The notes under the pieces: model-generated
What the model was told of the DNA's origin: nothing
The model's input: the letters and a program-made list of their open reading frames with translations, nothing else
Database searches by the model: none
Assembly: GCF_014712225.1 (NCBI RefSeq)
Contig: NZ_JACXBW010000015.1
Span: forward strand, 52,347-116,346
DNA from: Pseudarthrobacter sulfonivorans
GTDB lineage: Bacteria > Actinomycetota > Actinomycetes > Actinomycetales > Micrococcaceae
Reading direction: 5' to 3'
DNA length: 64,000 nucleotides
Shown here: piece by piece, positions 17,060 through 25,900 of the stretch
Numbering within the stretch: the stretch's first letter is position 1
Layout of the letters: every line of letters starts with the position of its first letter
Made by a program: the position numbers and the translations under genes

Positions 17060-18397
17060 ATGAACCAGCAAATCGTCGGCCGGAACCCTGGCCGTGCCAC
17101 GGAGGCAGGGCCTGAAACAACCGAAGGGGGTGGCACGGCACAGGACCCGCAGCGGCCGGCCGGCGCCAAGCCCGGCACCACCAACCAGGCCGTGCTGGGC
17201 CCGTTCACCATCCGGGACCTGACGGTTTTCGGCGCCACCCTGGTTCTCCTTGTCGCCTCGCTGCTCCCGATCTTTTTCGGCAGGTTCAACCTCTGGAACG
17301 CCGGCAGCCTGTTCTTCCTTGGCCTGGGCATTGTGCTCCCGCTGATCGTCACCGCCCTTTTTGCCGCCCGCCGGCTCGCCCCTGCAACGAAGGTCCGCAT
17401 CGGGTCGCTGTCCGTTGACCAGTTCGCTTCCGTGGTGGCGTCCTTCGCCCTGGCGTTCTTCTTTGTTTCCGCCGCCGCTGCCTACGTCCCGAGCCTCCTG
17501 GTGGGCCTGGTGGGCTCCGTGATCCTCTTCGCGGCGACGGTGCTGAGCCGCTTCATTCCGTTCTTCTCCGGCGACTTCCTGGGACGCGACGAAACGACTG
17601 CCCACGTTGTGGCCCGCGAGTCGGCCGTCCCGCTGCCCAAGCCGCATACGCCCAAGGAACCCAGGCCTGCTGCCGGAGCTGACTCCGGATCCAAGCGGGG
17701 CTTCGGAATCCCGGCCGGGCTCTGGCCGGCCAACCGTTCCGCTTCGTCTGCGAATGCGGCTCCCGCACCGGAAACCGCGGCACCCGCTCCCGCCACCGGT
17801 GCTGCTGCCGGTACCGCAGCTCCGGCGGCCGCAGTGGTGTCCTCGGCCCCTGAGGCCAGGGAATGGACTGCAGCCGGTGACCCGACCCCGGCAACGCAAG
17901 CCGCCGACGTCGTTCCTTCAGTGCCGTCGGCACACGCCCGCACCGCGTCAGCCGCCGAGGAGACCACGGCGGGTGACATCCCGGCCGCGGCCGCCGCTCC
18001 GGCGGACCGCGCTGCAGCGTCCGCTTCCGCTCCGGCGCCCGCCCCGGAGGCAGTGCACGACGGCGGCGCTCAGGTGCCTGCCCCGGCCCGCCAGTCTGCC
18101 GCAGAGCCCGCCGCCACGGCAGTCCACCAGCAGGTGCGGAGCTCGGAGCCCATCGGCGCAACCGTCGACCCGGCCAGCCGGCCGGAAGAATCGGACGAGC
18201 CCGTGCACGAGGCCTTCTGGTTTGCCGTGGCGCAGCACCGGACCGCCGTCGACCCTCGGACCGGGGCGCCGGCATTCGTGATCGAACCGGGGGGCTGGGT
18301 GCTGGCACTCGAGGACCGCGGCCACGAATTCCTGGTCCAGCACACCGACGGACGGGTGGGCGTCCTGCACGACCTCAGCAACATCGAGCGCGGCTAG
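17060..18397 (+). CDS. Conserved membrane protein with Pro/Ala-rich linker, function unknown
   Basis: A 445-residue protein in three parts: a short polar N-terminus, four predicted membrane helices (about residues 55-165), then a long Ala/Pro-rich low-complexity stretch (about 190-370), and a compact C-terminal domain of about 60 residues (EAFWFAVAQHRTAVDPRTG, EPGGWVLALEDRGHEFLVQ). The linker suggests that the C-terminal domain is tethered at a distance from the membrane. GGAG lies before the ATG at 17060. I do not recognise the C-terminal domain. The gene is followed 8 bases later by nth. Confidence 0.8.
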   Translation: MNQQIVGRNPGRATEAGPETTEGGGTAQDPQRPAGAKPGTTNQAVLGPFTIRDLTVFGATLVLLVASLLPIFFGRFNLWNAGSLFFLGLGIVLPLIVTALFAARRLAPATKVRIGSLSVDQFASVVASFALAFFFVSAAAAYVPSLLVGLVGSVILFAATVLSRFIPFFSGDFLGRDETTAHVVARESAVPLPKPHTPKEPRPAAGADSGSKRGFGIPAGLWPANRSASSANAAPAPETAAPAPATGAAAGTAAPAAAVVSSAPEAREWTAAGDPTPATQAADVVPSVPSAHARTASAAEETTAGDIPAAAAAPADRAAASASAPAPAPEAVHDGGAQVPAPARQSAAEPAATAVHQQVRSSEPIGATVDPASRPEESDEPVHEAFWFAVAQHRTAVDPRTGAPAFVIEPGGWVLALEDRGHEFLVQHTDGRVGVLHDLSNIERG

Positions 18398-18405
18398 CCG
18401 GGCAC

Positions 18406-19245
18406 GTGGCCACCTCCCGTACGCCCGGCGCCGCGCCCGGGGTTGCCGCACCCCGCCAGGCCAGCGCGGAGTCCTTGCTGGCGTTGAAGCGCCGGGCCCG
18501 GCGGATCAACAAGGCACTGGCGGAGAAATACCCCTACGCCCACGCCGAGCTCGATTTCCGGAACCCGTTCGAGCTGGTTGTGGCCACGGTCCTGTCCGCG
18601 CAGACCACGGATGTGCTGGTCAACCAGGTCACGAAAATCCTGTTTGCCCGGTACCCGGATGCCCGCGCCATGTCCGAGGCTGACCCCGCCGAGCTGGAAG
18701 CGATCCTGCAGCCCACCGGCTTTTTCCGCGCCAAAACGAAAAATGTTCTGGCACTGAGCAACCGCTTGGTGGACGAGTACAACGGCGAGGTGCCCGGCCG
18801 GCTGGAAGACCTGGTGACGCTTCCCGGCGTCGGACGGAAAACCGCGAATGTGGTGCTGGGCAACGCCTTCGGAGTCCCCGGCATCACCGTTGACACGCAC
18901 TTCGGCCGGCTGGCTCGGCGATTCGGCTGGACCCAGTCCGAGGATCCGGTGCAGGTCGAGTTCGACGTTGCCGAGCTTTTCGAGCCGAGGGACTGGACCA
19001 TGCTGTCGCACCGGGTGGTGTTCCACGGGCGCCGGGTGTGCCACTCCCGAAAGCCGGCCTGTGGCGCATGCCCGGTGGCCAACTGGTGCCCCAGCTATGG
19101 GCTCGGCGAGACCGATCCCCTCAAGGCAGCCAAGCTCCTCAAATACGAACTCGCCCCCGGAAGCGAAGCCCTCCTGGAACAGTTGCTGGCGGAAACCCAT
19201 CGGGCCGCGGAAATCCGGATGGAATCACAAAGGCGGCTCCCATGA
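18406..19245 (+). CDS. nth: Endonuclease III
   Basis: DNA glycosylase/AP lyase for oxidised pyrimidines in base excision repair; 279 residues including a variable basic N-terminal extension. The helix-hairpin-helix LPGVGRKTANVVLG has the catalytic Lys, VDTHFGRL the catalytic Asp, and the C-terminal CHSRKPACGACPVANWC is the C-x6-C-x2-C-x5-C iron-sulfur ligand set. Start GTG at 18406; an internal start would still keep the fold. The stop overlaps the start of the Nudix gene in ATGA, so the two are translationally coupled. Confidence 0.95.
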   Translation: MATSRTPGAAPGVAAPRQASAESLLALKRRARRINKALAEKYPYAHAELDFRNPFELVVATVLSAQTTDVLVNQVTKILFARYPDARAMSEADPAELEAILQPTGFFRAKTKNVLALSNRLVDEYNGEVPGRLEDLVTLPGVGRKTANVVLGNAFGVPGITVDTHFGRLARRFGWTQSEDPVQVEFDVAELFEPRDWTMLSHRVVFHGRRVCHSRKPACGACPVANWCPSYGLGETDPLKAAKLLKYELAPGSEALLEQLLAETHRAAEIRMESQRRLP

Positions 19246-19919
19246 GCGCACGCCAGGACTTGATCGAGTTGGTGCAGAGATCGGACAGCGGCGACGTCAC
19301 GGCGCCGAACACCGCGTGGGCTGCGCTGACCGTGGACGAAGCTGTTGCCCGCAAGGCAGCCGTCCTGATGCTCTTCGGCGTGCTGGACGATATTCCGGCC
19401 GCCTCCAGCAGACCCCTGGCGGCGGCCGACCTGGATGTGCTGCTGCTTGAACGCGCGCACACCCTGGGCTCGCACCCCGGCCAGGTCGCCTTCCCCGGCG
19501 GCGGCATCGACGACGGCGAAACCCCGGTGGCCGCGGCACTCAGGGAAGCGGAAGAGGAAACCGGGCTGGACTCCGCAGGAGTCGAGGTCCTCGGGAGCCT
19601 GCAGGAGCTGGGACTCGCCCGCAGCAACTTCCTGGTGACGCCCGTGCTCGGATGGTGGGCTTCGCCGTCGCCCGTGCATGTGGTGGACTACGGCGAATCC
19701 GCCCAGGTTTTCCGGGTGCCCGTCCGCGACCTTCTGGACCCGGTCAACCGGGTCACGGCAACAGTCAGCCGTGACGGCAGGACCTTCAGCAGCCCTGCCT
19801 TCACCGTCTGCGGCGTGCTGGTTTGGGGCTTCACCGGGATCATCCTCGATGGCCTCTTCGAGCAGCTGGGCTGGGCGGTTCCGTGGGACCGGAGCCGCCT
19901 GCACGAGGTGGCGTTCTAG
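19242..19919 (+). CDS. Nudix hydrolase, probable CoA pyrophosphatase
   Basis: A 225-residue Nudix protein of the NudL/NUDT7 type. The extended signature LLERAHTLGSHPGQVAFPGG (the SHPGQxxFPGG motif of CoA pyrophosphatases) precedes a full Nudix box, GGIDDGETPVAAALREAEEE then TGL. CoA cleavage is therefore the likely reaction. The ATG at 19242 overlaps the nth stop by four bases. One predicted hydrophobic segment near the C-terminus (FTVCGVLVWGFTGIILDGLF) may contact the membrane. Pairing nth with this gene is common in Micrococcaceae. Confidence 0.9.
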   Translation: MSARQDLIELVQRSDSGDVTAPNTAWAALTVDEAVARKAAVLMLFGVLDDIPAASSRPLAAADLDVLLLERAHTLGSHPGQVAFPGGGIDDGETPVAAALREAEEETGLDSAGVEVLGSLQELGLARSNFLVTPVLGWWASPSPVHVVDYGESAQVFRVPVRDLLDPVNRVTATVSRDGRTFSSPAFTVCGVLVWGFTGIILDGLFEQLGWAVPWDRSRLHEVAF

Positions 19920-19926
19920 CGCCGGC

Positions 19927-20124
19927 CTAGCCGGGCTGCGGTTTGTGGCGCAGATCCACAACAACGCCGGTTGCCGCGTTTTCACGCAAGGCCTTGATGC
20001 CGTCCTTCAACGCGTTCATGTGCTTGAAGTCGGGCGAAACAGCCACGATATTGCCGTTTTTGTCAGTGAGCCTGAACCGATAAGATTCGTCGCCTACTCG
20101 ATGAATTTCAAACCTGCCGGGCAT
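19927..20124 (-). CDS. DUF1508 (YegP-like) small protein
   Basis: A 65-residue protein with one YegP-type repeat: FEIHRVGDESYRFRLTDKNG then NIVAVSPDFKHMNALKDGIK, the pattern of DUF1508. Function is unknown in the family. The start at 20124 is preferred to 20154 because GGGGAGG lies nine bases upstream and the domain starts directly after it. It converges with the Nudix gene, 7 bases between stops. DUF1508 proteins often carry two repeats; this one has a single repeat. Confidence 0.85.
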   Translation of the reverse strand: MPGRFEIHRVGDESYRFRLTDKNGNIVAVSPDFKHMNALKDGIKALRENAATGVVVDLRHKPQPG

Positions 20125-20237
20125 GATCCGGACCTCCCCTTTGGTATGCGCCATTGCATGAGTTTCCGCGCACTCGGTGCCCGGAACCCCCGACTGTAAC
20201 GTGGCTCACGCGATCTGGCGAGCTACCGCCGGGTAGG

Positions 20238-21950
20238 TTACTTTGCGTTGTCGTAGGAGTCCACCACGGCCACGCTGACAGGGAATTCCACCGGGATGGG
20301 TCCGAACAGCAGTTCCTTTGCGGCAGCGGCTGCTTCCTCGATCGCGCGGATGCAGGCGGCAACGCCCGCCTCGGGGGCGTGGACCATCACCTCGTCGTGC
20401 AGGAAGAAGACGAGTTCCGCCTGGACCGAGCCGTCGGCACGCAAGGCCCGCAGCCGCCGTCGTAATTCCGCCAGCCAGCATGCTGCCCAGTCCGCGGCGG
20501 ATCCCTGCACCACAAAGTTGCGCGTGAAGCGGCCGCGGGAACGGGCGATCGATTCCGCGCGGCGCTGCTCCTCCGCCGTGGCCGACTGCTGGCCCCGGAA
20601 CCAGTGTTCCGACGGCGGCGGGCTGCTGCGGCCCAGCCGCGTGGTCACGGTGCCGCCGGCCTCGCCGTCGCGGGCCGCCTGCTCCACAAAACCGACGGCG
20701 TGCGGGTAGGTCCGTGCCAGCTGCGGCATCAGCCGTCCGGATTCTCCCGTCGTGGCGCCGTAGATGGCGCCCAGCAGGGCCACCTTCGCCTTGGCGCGGT
20801 CGCCCCCGAAGCCCTGGGCGGCGATGCCCGCGTACAGGTCTTTGTCGCGCGCAGCCCCGGCCATTTTGGCGTCCTGCGCGAGTGCCACCAGCACCCGGGG
20901 TTCCAGCTGGGAGGCGTCGGCGACGATGAGCTTGTGACCGGGATCGGCGTGGACGGCACCGCGGATCTGGCGCGGAATCTGCAGGGCGCCCCCGCCACGC
21001 GAAGCCCAGCGCCCTGACACCACGCCGCCCACCACGTATTCGGGCTGGAACCTGCCGTTGCCCACCCATGCGTCCAGCCATGCCCAGCCGTTGGCGGTGT
21101 GCAGGCGGGATAATTTCTTGTATGCGAGGAGGGGTTCGATGGCGGGATGGCTGGATTCCATCAGCTCCCATTGGCGGGTGCTTTTGACCTCGATGCCGTT
21201 GCGGTGCAGGGCGCGCATCAGTTCCTGCGGCGAATCCGGGTTCAGCGCGGGGGAGTTCAGGAGGGCCCGCAGCTCAGTGTTCAGGGCCTCAAGTTTCGCC
21301 GGCCGGTGGCCCGACGGCGGGCGAGGTCCCAGGTAGTCGGCCAGGATCTGCTCATGCAGGTCCTCGCGCCACGGAACACCCGCGTGCTGCATCTCCGCGG
21401 CGATCATGGCGCCGGCGGACTCGGCGGCCAGCAGCAACTGCAGCCGCTTCCCTTTGTTCTCCTCCGGGTTCGCGTCGGCCAGCGCCGCCTGCTGCGCGGC
21501 GTACTCCGCGCGCAGCTCCGCCAGGGTGTGGCGTGGGGCCCGATGCCGGACGTCCTCAAACAGTGCGCCCTGATCGGCCGGCGGGGGCGGCGGCTGGAGG
21601 CTGCGGGGCGGTTCCTGGGGATCGTCCAGCGGGGTCTTCACGGCTTGCTGCGCGTATTCGGTGTGGGCGGTGAACTGCGAATACGCCAGGATGGTGCCAC
21701 AAAGACTGAGGTCGTAGCAGCGCTCCACTTCCACTCCGGCTGCCAGCAGCGCGGGATACCAGTCCTGGGTGCGGTGCCAGATCCAGCGGGGTGCCGCCTC
21801 CCGCGGCCGGGTTTCGAAGTGGCGTACGACGCCGGGCAGCTCGCTTGCGCTGATCAGCCGCGGTTCGGGGCGGTCCGGGTGCGGATCGCCCGTTTGGGTG
21901 ACCTGCTGGAGGGCAGCGCCGTGGGAGTGGGCGGCGAGCAGCAGGTACAT
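20238..21950 (-). CDS. Family A DNA polymerase-like protein (annotated elsewhere as bifunctional 3'-5' exonuclease/DNA polymerase)
   Basis: A 570-residue protein distinct from the roughly 900-residue PolI. Polymerase motifs are present: motif A DASQLEPRVLVAL (DYSQIELR equivalent), motif B RAKAKVALLGAIYG, motif C FFLHDEVMVHAP. The N-terminal 200 residues begin MYLLLAAHSHG and do not show clear DEDD exonuclease motifs to my eye. A Pro/Gln-rich spacer lies near residues 128-150. The start at 21950 is preferred because the family begins MYLL and CAGAAT ends 7 bases upstream; 21995 is an alternative. It may serve repair or gap filling. Confidence 0.85.
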   Translation of the reverse strand: MYLLLAAHSHGAALQQVTQTGDPHPDRPEPRLISASELPGVVRHFETRPREAAPRWIWHRTQDWYPALLAAGVEVERCYDLSLCGTILAYSQFTAHTEYAQQAVKTPLDDPQEPPRSLQPPPPPADQGALFEDVRHRAPRHTLAELRAEYAAQQAALADANPEENKGKRLQLLLAAESAGAMIAAEMQHAGVPWREDLHEQILADYLGPRPPSGHRPAKLEALNTELRALLNSPALNPDSPQELMRALHRNGIEVKSTRQWELMESSHPAIEPLLAYKKLSRLHTANGWAWLDAWVGNGRFQPEYVVGGVVSGRWASRGGGALQIPRQIRGAVHADPGHKLIVADASQLEPRVLVALAQDAKMAGAARDKDLYAGIAAQGFGGDRAKAKVALLGAIYGATTGESGRLMPQLARTYPHAVGFVEQAARDGEAGGTVTTRLGRSSPPPSEHWFRGQQSATAEEQRRAESIARSRGRFTRNFVVQGSAADWAACWLAELRRRLRALRADGSVQAELVFFLHDEVMVHAPEAGVAACIRAIEEAAAAAKELLFGPIPVEFPVSVAVVDSYDNAK

Positions 21951-22012
21951 GGGTTCAATTCTGCCTTGTGGCGGGGGTGCTGGCGTACTGCACACGTTTG
22001 ACGGACGGCCCT

Positions 22013-22058
22013 CGTCAACTTATGTTGACGATCAGTTGAGCGTCAACTAATGTTGACG
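22013..22058. promoter_or_regulatory. Twin palindromic operators upstream of the small HTH gene
   Basis: CGTCAACTTATGTTGACG (22013-22030) and CGTCAACTAATGTTGACG (22041-22058) are near-identical 18-bp palindromes with 7-base arms (CGTCAAC/GTTGACG) around TTAT or TAAT. Their centres are 28 bp apart. They lie between the divergent polymerase gene and the HTH gene and end just upstream of its ribosome site, so autoregulation by the HTH protein is the simplest reading. Another regulator could bind instead. Confidence 0.75.
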
Positions 22059-22074
22059 CATGGAGGTGGATCGG

Positions 22075-22275
22075 ATGAAAACGCTGGTGGCATCGATGGA
22101 CGGGAAAGGCCCCGCTGAAGCGCTGTACGCAGTGGCTGAACTGCAGAAGGAAGTGGGGCGCACGGAAGCCTCCCTGGTCCGCAAGGCCCGGCAGGCTGGC
22201 CTGTCCTGGGAGGCGATTGCCCTGTGCCTTGGGGTCAGCAAACAGGCCGTCCACCGTAAATACGGTAAGCAGTAG
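22075..22275 (+). CDS. Small helix-turn-helix protein
   Basis: A 66-residue protein (MKTLVASMDGKGPAEALYAV at the start) that is almost only a sigma-70 region 4-like or helix-turn-helix domain: AGLSWEAIALCLGVSKQAVHRKYG near the C-terminus. The ATG at 22075 is chosen over 22060 because GGAGGTG lies directly before it. Similar small proteins are common in actinobacteria, with no known target. Two palindromes immediately upstream suggest that it controls itself and perhaps the divergent polymerase gene. Confidence 0.8.
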   Translation: MKTLVASMDGKGPAEALYAVAELQKEVGRTEASLVRKARQAGLSWEAIALCLGVSKQAVHRKYGKQ

Positions 22276-22506
22276 CAGGTTTCAGCGGCCATCGGTCAGC
22301 GGTCAGCCTGGAAACACGTCAGCGGGCAATGGAGATCAGTGCGCTCTATGAGACCCTCGGAAGGCGCCTCGTCCGCGGCAGGCACACCACCCGCGCAGCC
22401 GCTCGCGGCCTCTAAGACTTGGTGCGGTTAGTTACCCTGTGGGTAGTTGTCCACATAGGGCGCGGTGCCACTGTTTCGCTGAGTTGCTGCGATGGAGAGT
22501 TGCTCC

Positions 22507-23718
22507 ATGAGCAGGCACCAGTTATCGCCGTCCCCTTCCGATCAGCCCTCGTCCCACCTGTCCCGGGCCCGGCCGTCCCCTGCGCGAGGAGCCGGGTCCA
22601 ACATGGCTGCCTCCGGTGCGCCGGGTTCAAGGCAGCCCGGGGAGGCGTGGCTGCCGGATTCTGCTGCGGCCGAGGTGCTGCTGGTGACGGGCTACGACTT
22701 TTTGCAGGGCGAGGTGGAACAGATTGTGGCTGCGGCCGGGGGCCAGTTGCGGGTGGTGGCCGACGTCGCGGATGCGGCCAGGTACTGGGATGCCGCGGCC
22801 GCTGTGCTGGTGGGAAGCGATGTCCGGGAGTTGCCGCCACGGCGCCGTGCACCCGCGGTGCTGGTGGGCCTGAATGGTGAGGGGGATAGTCTTTGGCATC
22901 TCGCCGCGGCACTCGGGGCAGAGCGGGTGGCCGTGCTTCCGGACGCCGCGGCATGGCTGGCCGAGTACTTGAGCAGGTCGCGCTCGCCGGAGGCCGGGGG
23001 TCTGGTCCTGGGGATCACCGGGGGCTGCGGCGGGGCCGGCGCCACCACCGCCGCGATTTGGATCGCCCAAGCTGCAGCCGGGCTGGGAGTCCGTGTATTG
23101 CTGGTTGACGGGGATCCCTGGGGCGGCGGTTTGGAACTGGCCCTGGCGGCCGAGGAGACGCCCGGGCTGCGCTGGCCTGACCTTGCCGGCGCGAGCGGCA
23201 GCATCGATCCGGAGCAGCTCGCTGATTCCCTGCCGATCGTCGGAGGGTTTTCTTTCCTGTCCTGGCCTGGCAGCCGGGATCGGACAGCGCCGGTGGACGC
23301 CACCACCGCCGGCGGGGTCCTGGATGCTGCCCGGCGAGGCTATGAACTGGTGGTGGTGGACATTGGCCGCGGTGCCGAGCCGGTGCAATTGTTCGCTTGG
23401 GACTGCGATCGGCTCCTCGTGGTGGTGCCGGCACAGCTGAAGGCCGCGGTGGCAACTGCCCGGCTGCTTCATGAGCTTCCGCCGGTTGAGGCGGCTCTGC
23501 TGGTGCGGGGCAAGGCCGGAGCGGCCCTGGACGGCGGCCTGATTGCCGACGCCGTGGGGCTGCCCGTCCAGGGCCGGGTTCCGGAGCTGCGCGGTGTCAC
23601 CGCAGCCGGTGAGAACGGGCGGCTCCTTGACTTGGGCAAACGGCGCAGCGTCCGGCACTTCGCCGCGTCGGTGCTTGATTTGTTGGACGGCGAAATCCCT
23701 GTCGGAGATGTGCCGTGA
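22507..23718 (+). CDS. Ssd/CpaE-like septum-site and pilus-localisation ATPase
   Basis: First gene of the Tad locus, 403 residues, corresponding to the actinobacterial helicase/secretion-neighbourhood CpaE-like family (Ssd of M. tuberculosis). A Ser/Pro-rich N-terminus precedes a receiver-like domain (about 45-150) and a MinD/ParA-type domain. The P-loop reads GITGGCGGAGATT, without the usual signature Lys, so ATP use may be weak or altered. GGAGAG at 22494-22499 supports the ATG at 22507. The stop overlaps the next start by four bases. A TTGTCCACA DnaA-box-like 9-mer lies upstream at 22447. Confidence 0.85.
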   Translation: MSRHQLSPSPSDQPSSHLSRARPSPARGAGSNMAASGAPGSRQPGEAWLPDSAAAEVLLVTGYDFLQGEVEQIVAAAGGQLRVVADVADAARYWDAAAAVLVGSDVRELPPRRRAPAVLVGLNGEGDSLWHLAAALGAERVAVLPDAAAWLAEYLSRSRSPEAGGLVLGITGGCGGAGATTAAIWIAQAAAGLGVRVLLVDGDPWGGGLELALAAEETPGLRWPDLAGASGSIDPEQLADSLPIVGGFSFLSWPGSRDRTAPVDATTAGGVLDAARRGYELVVVDIGRGAEPVQLFAWDCDRLLVVVPAQLKAAVATARLLHELPPVEAALLVRGKAGAALDGGLIADAVGLPVQGRVPELRGVTAAGENGRLLDLGKRRSVRHFAASVLDLLDGEIPVGDVP

Positions 23719-25022
23719 GTGCGGGGCCGCGCGTCCGGTTGCAGCCTGCCCCGCCGCAGCCTGTTCCGCTCCAGCCTGTCCCGCCGCAGGCTGTCCCGCC
23801 GCAGCCGGGAAAGCTCGCCGCAACGCGTCGCCGCCAGGCGCGGGTGCTGGACCCGCGAGGCGTTGACTCGGCTCTGCTGGAAACGGTCCGCGAATCAGTC
23901 ATGGCAGACTCCGGGCCCGTCACCGCCTCCCGCGTTGCTGCGGCAGTGCAGGCCACGGGGCGGCTGCTGGGGACTGCCGGCTCGCTTGCCGCCGTCGAAC
24001 GGATCAGCGCGGAACTGAACGGTCTCGGACCCCTCCAGGAGCTGACCCGGGATGTCCAGGTCACTGATATTTTTGTGAACGCCCCGGACTCGGTCTGGAT
24101 CGACCGGGGGAGGGGCATTGAACCCGCGGGGGTCTCGTTTGCCGGAGAGGCTCAGGTGAGGGCCCTTGCCTCCCGGCTCGTGGCGGCCGGCGGAAGGCGG
24201 CTGGACGATGGTTCTCCGTGTGTAGATGTCAGGCTCGACGGCGGCTACCGCGTCCATGCCATTCTGCCGCCGATTTCAACGGCGGGCACCCTGCTGAGCG
24301 TCAGGATCCGGCGCGAGCAGGTCTTCACCATGGACGAGCTCCGGTCCGGCGGGATGTTCGGCAGCGTGGTGCACGAGGTTTTGGAACGTATGGTCCAGCA
24401 CCGGCTGAGCTTCCTCATCAGCGGATCCACGGGCTCGGGGAAGACCACACTGCTCTCCACCCTGCTGGGGCTGTGTTCACCGGCGGAGCGGCTGGTCCTG
24501 ATAGAGGACGCCTCTGAACTGAACCCCGTCCATCCACACATTGTTTCGCTTGAGTCCCGGCACGGAAACCTGGAAGGCGGCGGCGAGGTGGATCTGGGCG
24601 AACTCGTCCGGCAAGCACTCCGGATGCGCCCGGACCGGCTGGTGGTGGGGGAATGCCGGGGTGCCGAGGTTCGGGAACTCCTGACGGCCATGAATACCGG
24701 CCACACCGGCGGAGGAGGGACCATCCACGCGAACGCTGCCACTGCCGTCCCCGCACGGTTGACCGCTCTCGGCGCCCTCGCAGGCCTGGGCCAGGACGCG
24801 GTCCGGCTGCAGGCGGCCAGTGCCCTCGACGTGGTGGTCCATGTGGAGCGGTCCCGCCAGGGGCGCCGGGTAGCCTGCGTGGGACTGGTGCAGGACGGCC
24901 CCGGCGGACTCGCCGTGGTGCCGGCGCTGGAGGACAGCGGCGGCCGAACCTCCGTCGGTCCCGCCTGGGAGTCGCTGAGTGAGCGGCTGGGGCTTTCTTC
25001 GGAACTCGGTGCTGCGGCGTGA
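23715..25022 (+). CDS. Tad/Flp pilus assembly ATPase CpaF (TadA)
   Basis: Hexameric secretion ATPase that powers assembly of Flp-type pili, 435 residues. Walker A GSTGSGKTTLLSTL, Walker B region LVLIEDASEL, the Arg/His-rich SLESRHGNLEGGGEV box and GGGGTIHANAA are all present. The N-terminus is unusual: four 15-bp repeats (23742-23801) encode Q-P-V-P-P-type units. Start GTG at 23715 overlaps the preceding stop (GTGA), and its own stop overlaps the next GTG, so the operon is tightly coupled. Confidence 0.93.
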   Translation: MSAGPRVRLQPAPPQPVPLQPVPPQAVPPQPGKLAATRRRQARVLDPRGVDSALLETVRESVMADSGPVTASRVAAAVQATGRLLGTAGSLAAVERISAELNGLGPLQELTRDVQVTDIFVNAPDSVWIDRGRGIEPAGVSFAGEAQVRALASRLVAAGGRRLDDGSPCVDVRLDGGYRVHAILPPISTAGTLLSVRIRREQVFTMDELRSGGMFGSVVHEVLERMVQHRLSFLISGSTGSGKTTLLSTLLGLCSPAERLVLIEDASELNPVHPHIVSLESRHGNLEGGGEVDLGELVRQALRMRPDRLVVGECRGAEVRELLTAMNTGHTGGGGTIHANAATAVPARLTALGALAGLGQDAVRLQAASALDVVVHVERSRQGRRVACVGLVQDGPGGLAVVPALEDSGGRTSVGPAWESLSERLGLSSELGAAA

Positions 25023-25900
25023 CGCTGTTTCTGGCTGGGGTCCTCATGCTGGCCGTCATCCTGCAGTTGAGACCACCGGGCGGCCCGGCGGGCCGCTTTC
25101 GTCGGGCCGCCGGACCGGCAGGGCAGGGCCGGGCCGCCATCGGCGGGGGTTCGCCGGGTGATGCCGGGGTGCGCCGTGCCGGGCCGCGATTCAGCCCCGA
25201 CGCATGGCGCAAGGCACGTCGCGCTGGAAAAGGGCAGGGGCAACTTTCCCTGACGCTGGTGGTGCAGCAACTGGCCGCGTTGTTGAAGGGCGGGCGCACT
25301 CCGTCGCGGCTGTGGGACGAATTATGGCTGGTCCACCACGGCCGCCCGGAAGCAGGTCCACGTCGGCCCGAGGGCCTTGCCGGGCAGCCAAATCCAACGA
25401 AGATGTCAGGCACCGGACGGAATGGCCCGCGCCTTAGCGCAGGTTCCCTGACGATGCTGGGTGCCGTCAGGGCGGCTGCATTCCGGGGCCTGCCGGCGTC
25501 CGAAGCGATAAGGCGGGCCGCTCCGGCGGCGTTTCCGCGTGCTGTCGACAGGGAAGCGCGGATCTGGCTTGAGCTGGCCGCGTGCTTTGACATTGCAGAA
25601 GCCAGCGGCTGTCCGCTGGCTGACGTCCTGGCGCGGTTTGCGGCCCAACTGGAGGTAGAGGATGACGCCGACGCGGCCAGACAGACAGCACTGGCCGGGC
25701 CAAAGGCCACCGTGAGTCTCCTGACGTGGCTCCCGGTGATGGGGTTGGGCCTGGGAATGGCTCTGGGCGTGGATCCGCTGGCGATGCTGTTCGGGACGCC
25801 ACTGGGAATGGCGGCGTTCGCGGCAGGAGTTGCCCTGACCATGGCGGGGAGAATCTGGTCCGCCCATCTCGTACACGCCGCCGCAGGAGCCGCGCCATGA
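25019..25900 (+). CDS. Tad pilus platform protein TadB-like (type II secretion F domain)
   Basis: Inner-membrane platform subunit, 293 residues. One N-terminal hydrophobic segment (LFLAGVLMLAVILQL), a cytoplasmic F domain that includes a helical QQLAALLKGGRTPSRLWDEL motif, and two C-terminal membrane helices (about 235-285). It begins at GTG 25019 overlapping the cpaF stop and ends overlapping tadC. The segment of about 40 residues between the first helix and the F domain is Gly/Arg-rich. It would form the platform with the next protein. Confidence 0.88.
   Translation: MTLFLAGVLMLAVILQLRPPGGPAGRFRRAAGPAGQGRAAIGGGSPGDAGVRRAGPRFSPDAWRKARRAGKGQGQLSLTLVVQQLAALLKGGRTPSRLWDELWLVHHGRPEAGPRRPEGLAGQPNPTKMSGTGRNGPRLSAGSLTMLGAVRAAAFRGLPASEAIRRAAPAAFPRAVDREARIWLELAACFDIAEASGCPLADVLARFAAQLEVEDDADAARQTALAGPKATVSLLTWLPVMGLGLGMALGVDPLAMLFGTPLGMAAFAAGVALTMAGRIWSAHLVHAAAGAAP

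Noticed and set aside
22447..22455. TTGTCCACA, a DnaA-box match upstream of the Tad operon
   Set aside because: A single 9-mer is expected by chance over 64 kb, and no second box or origin gene is nearby.
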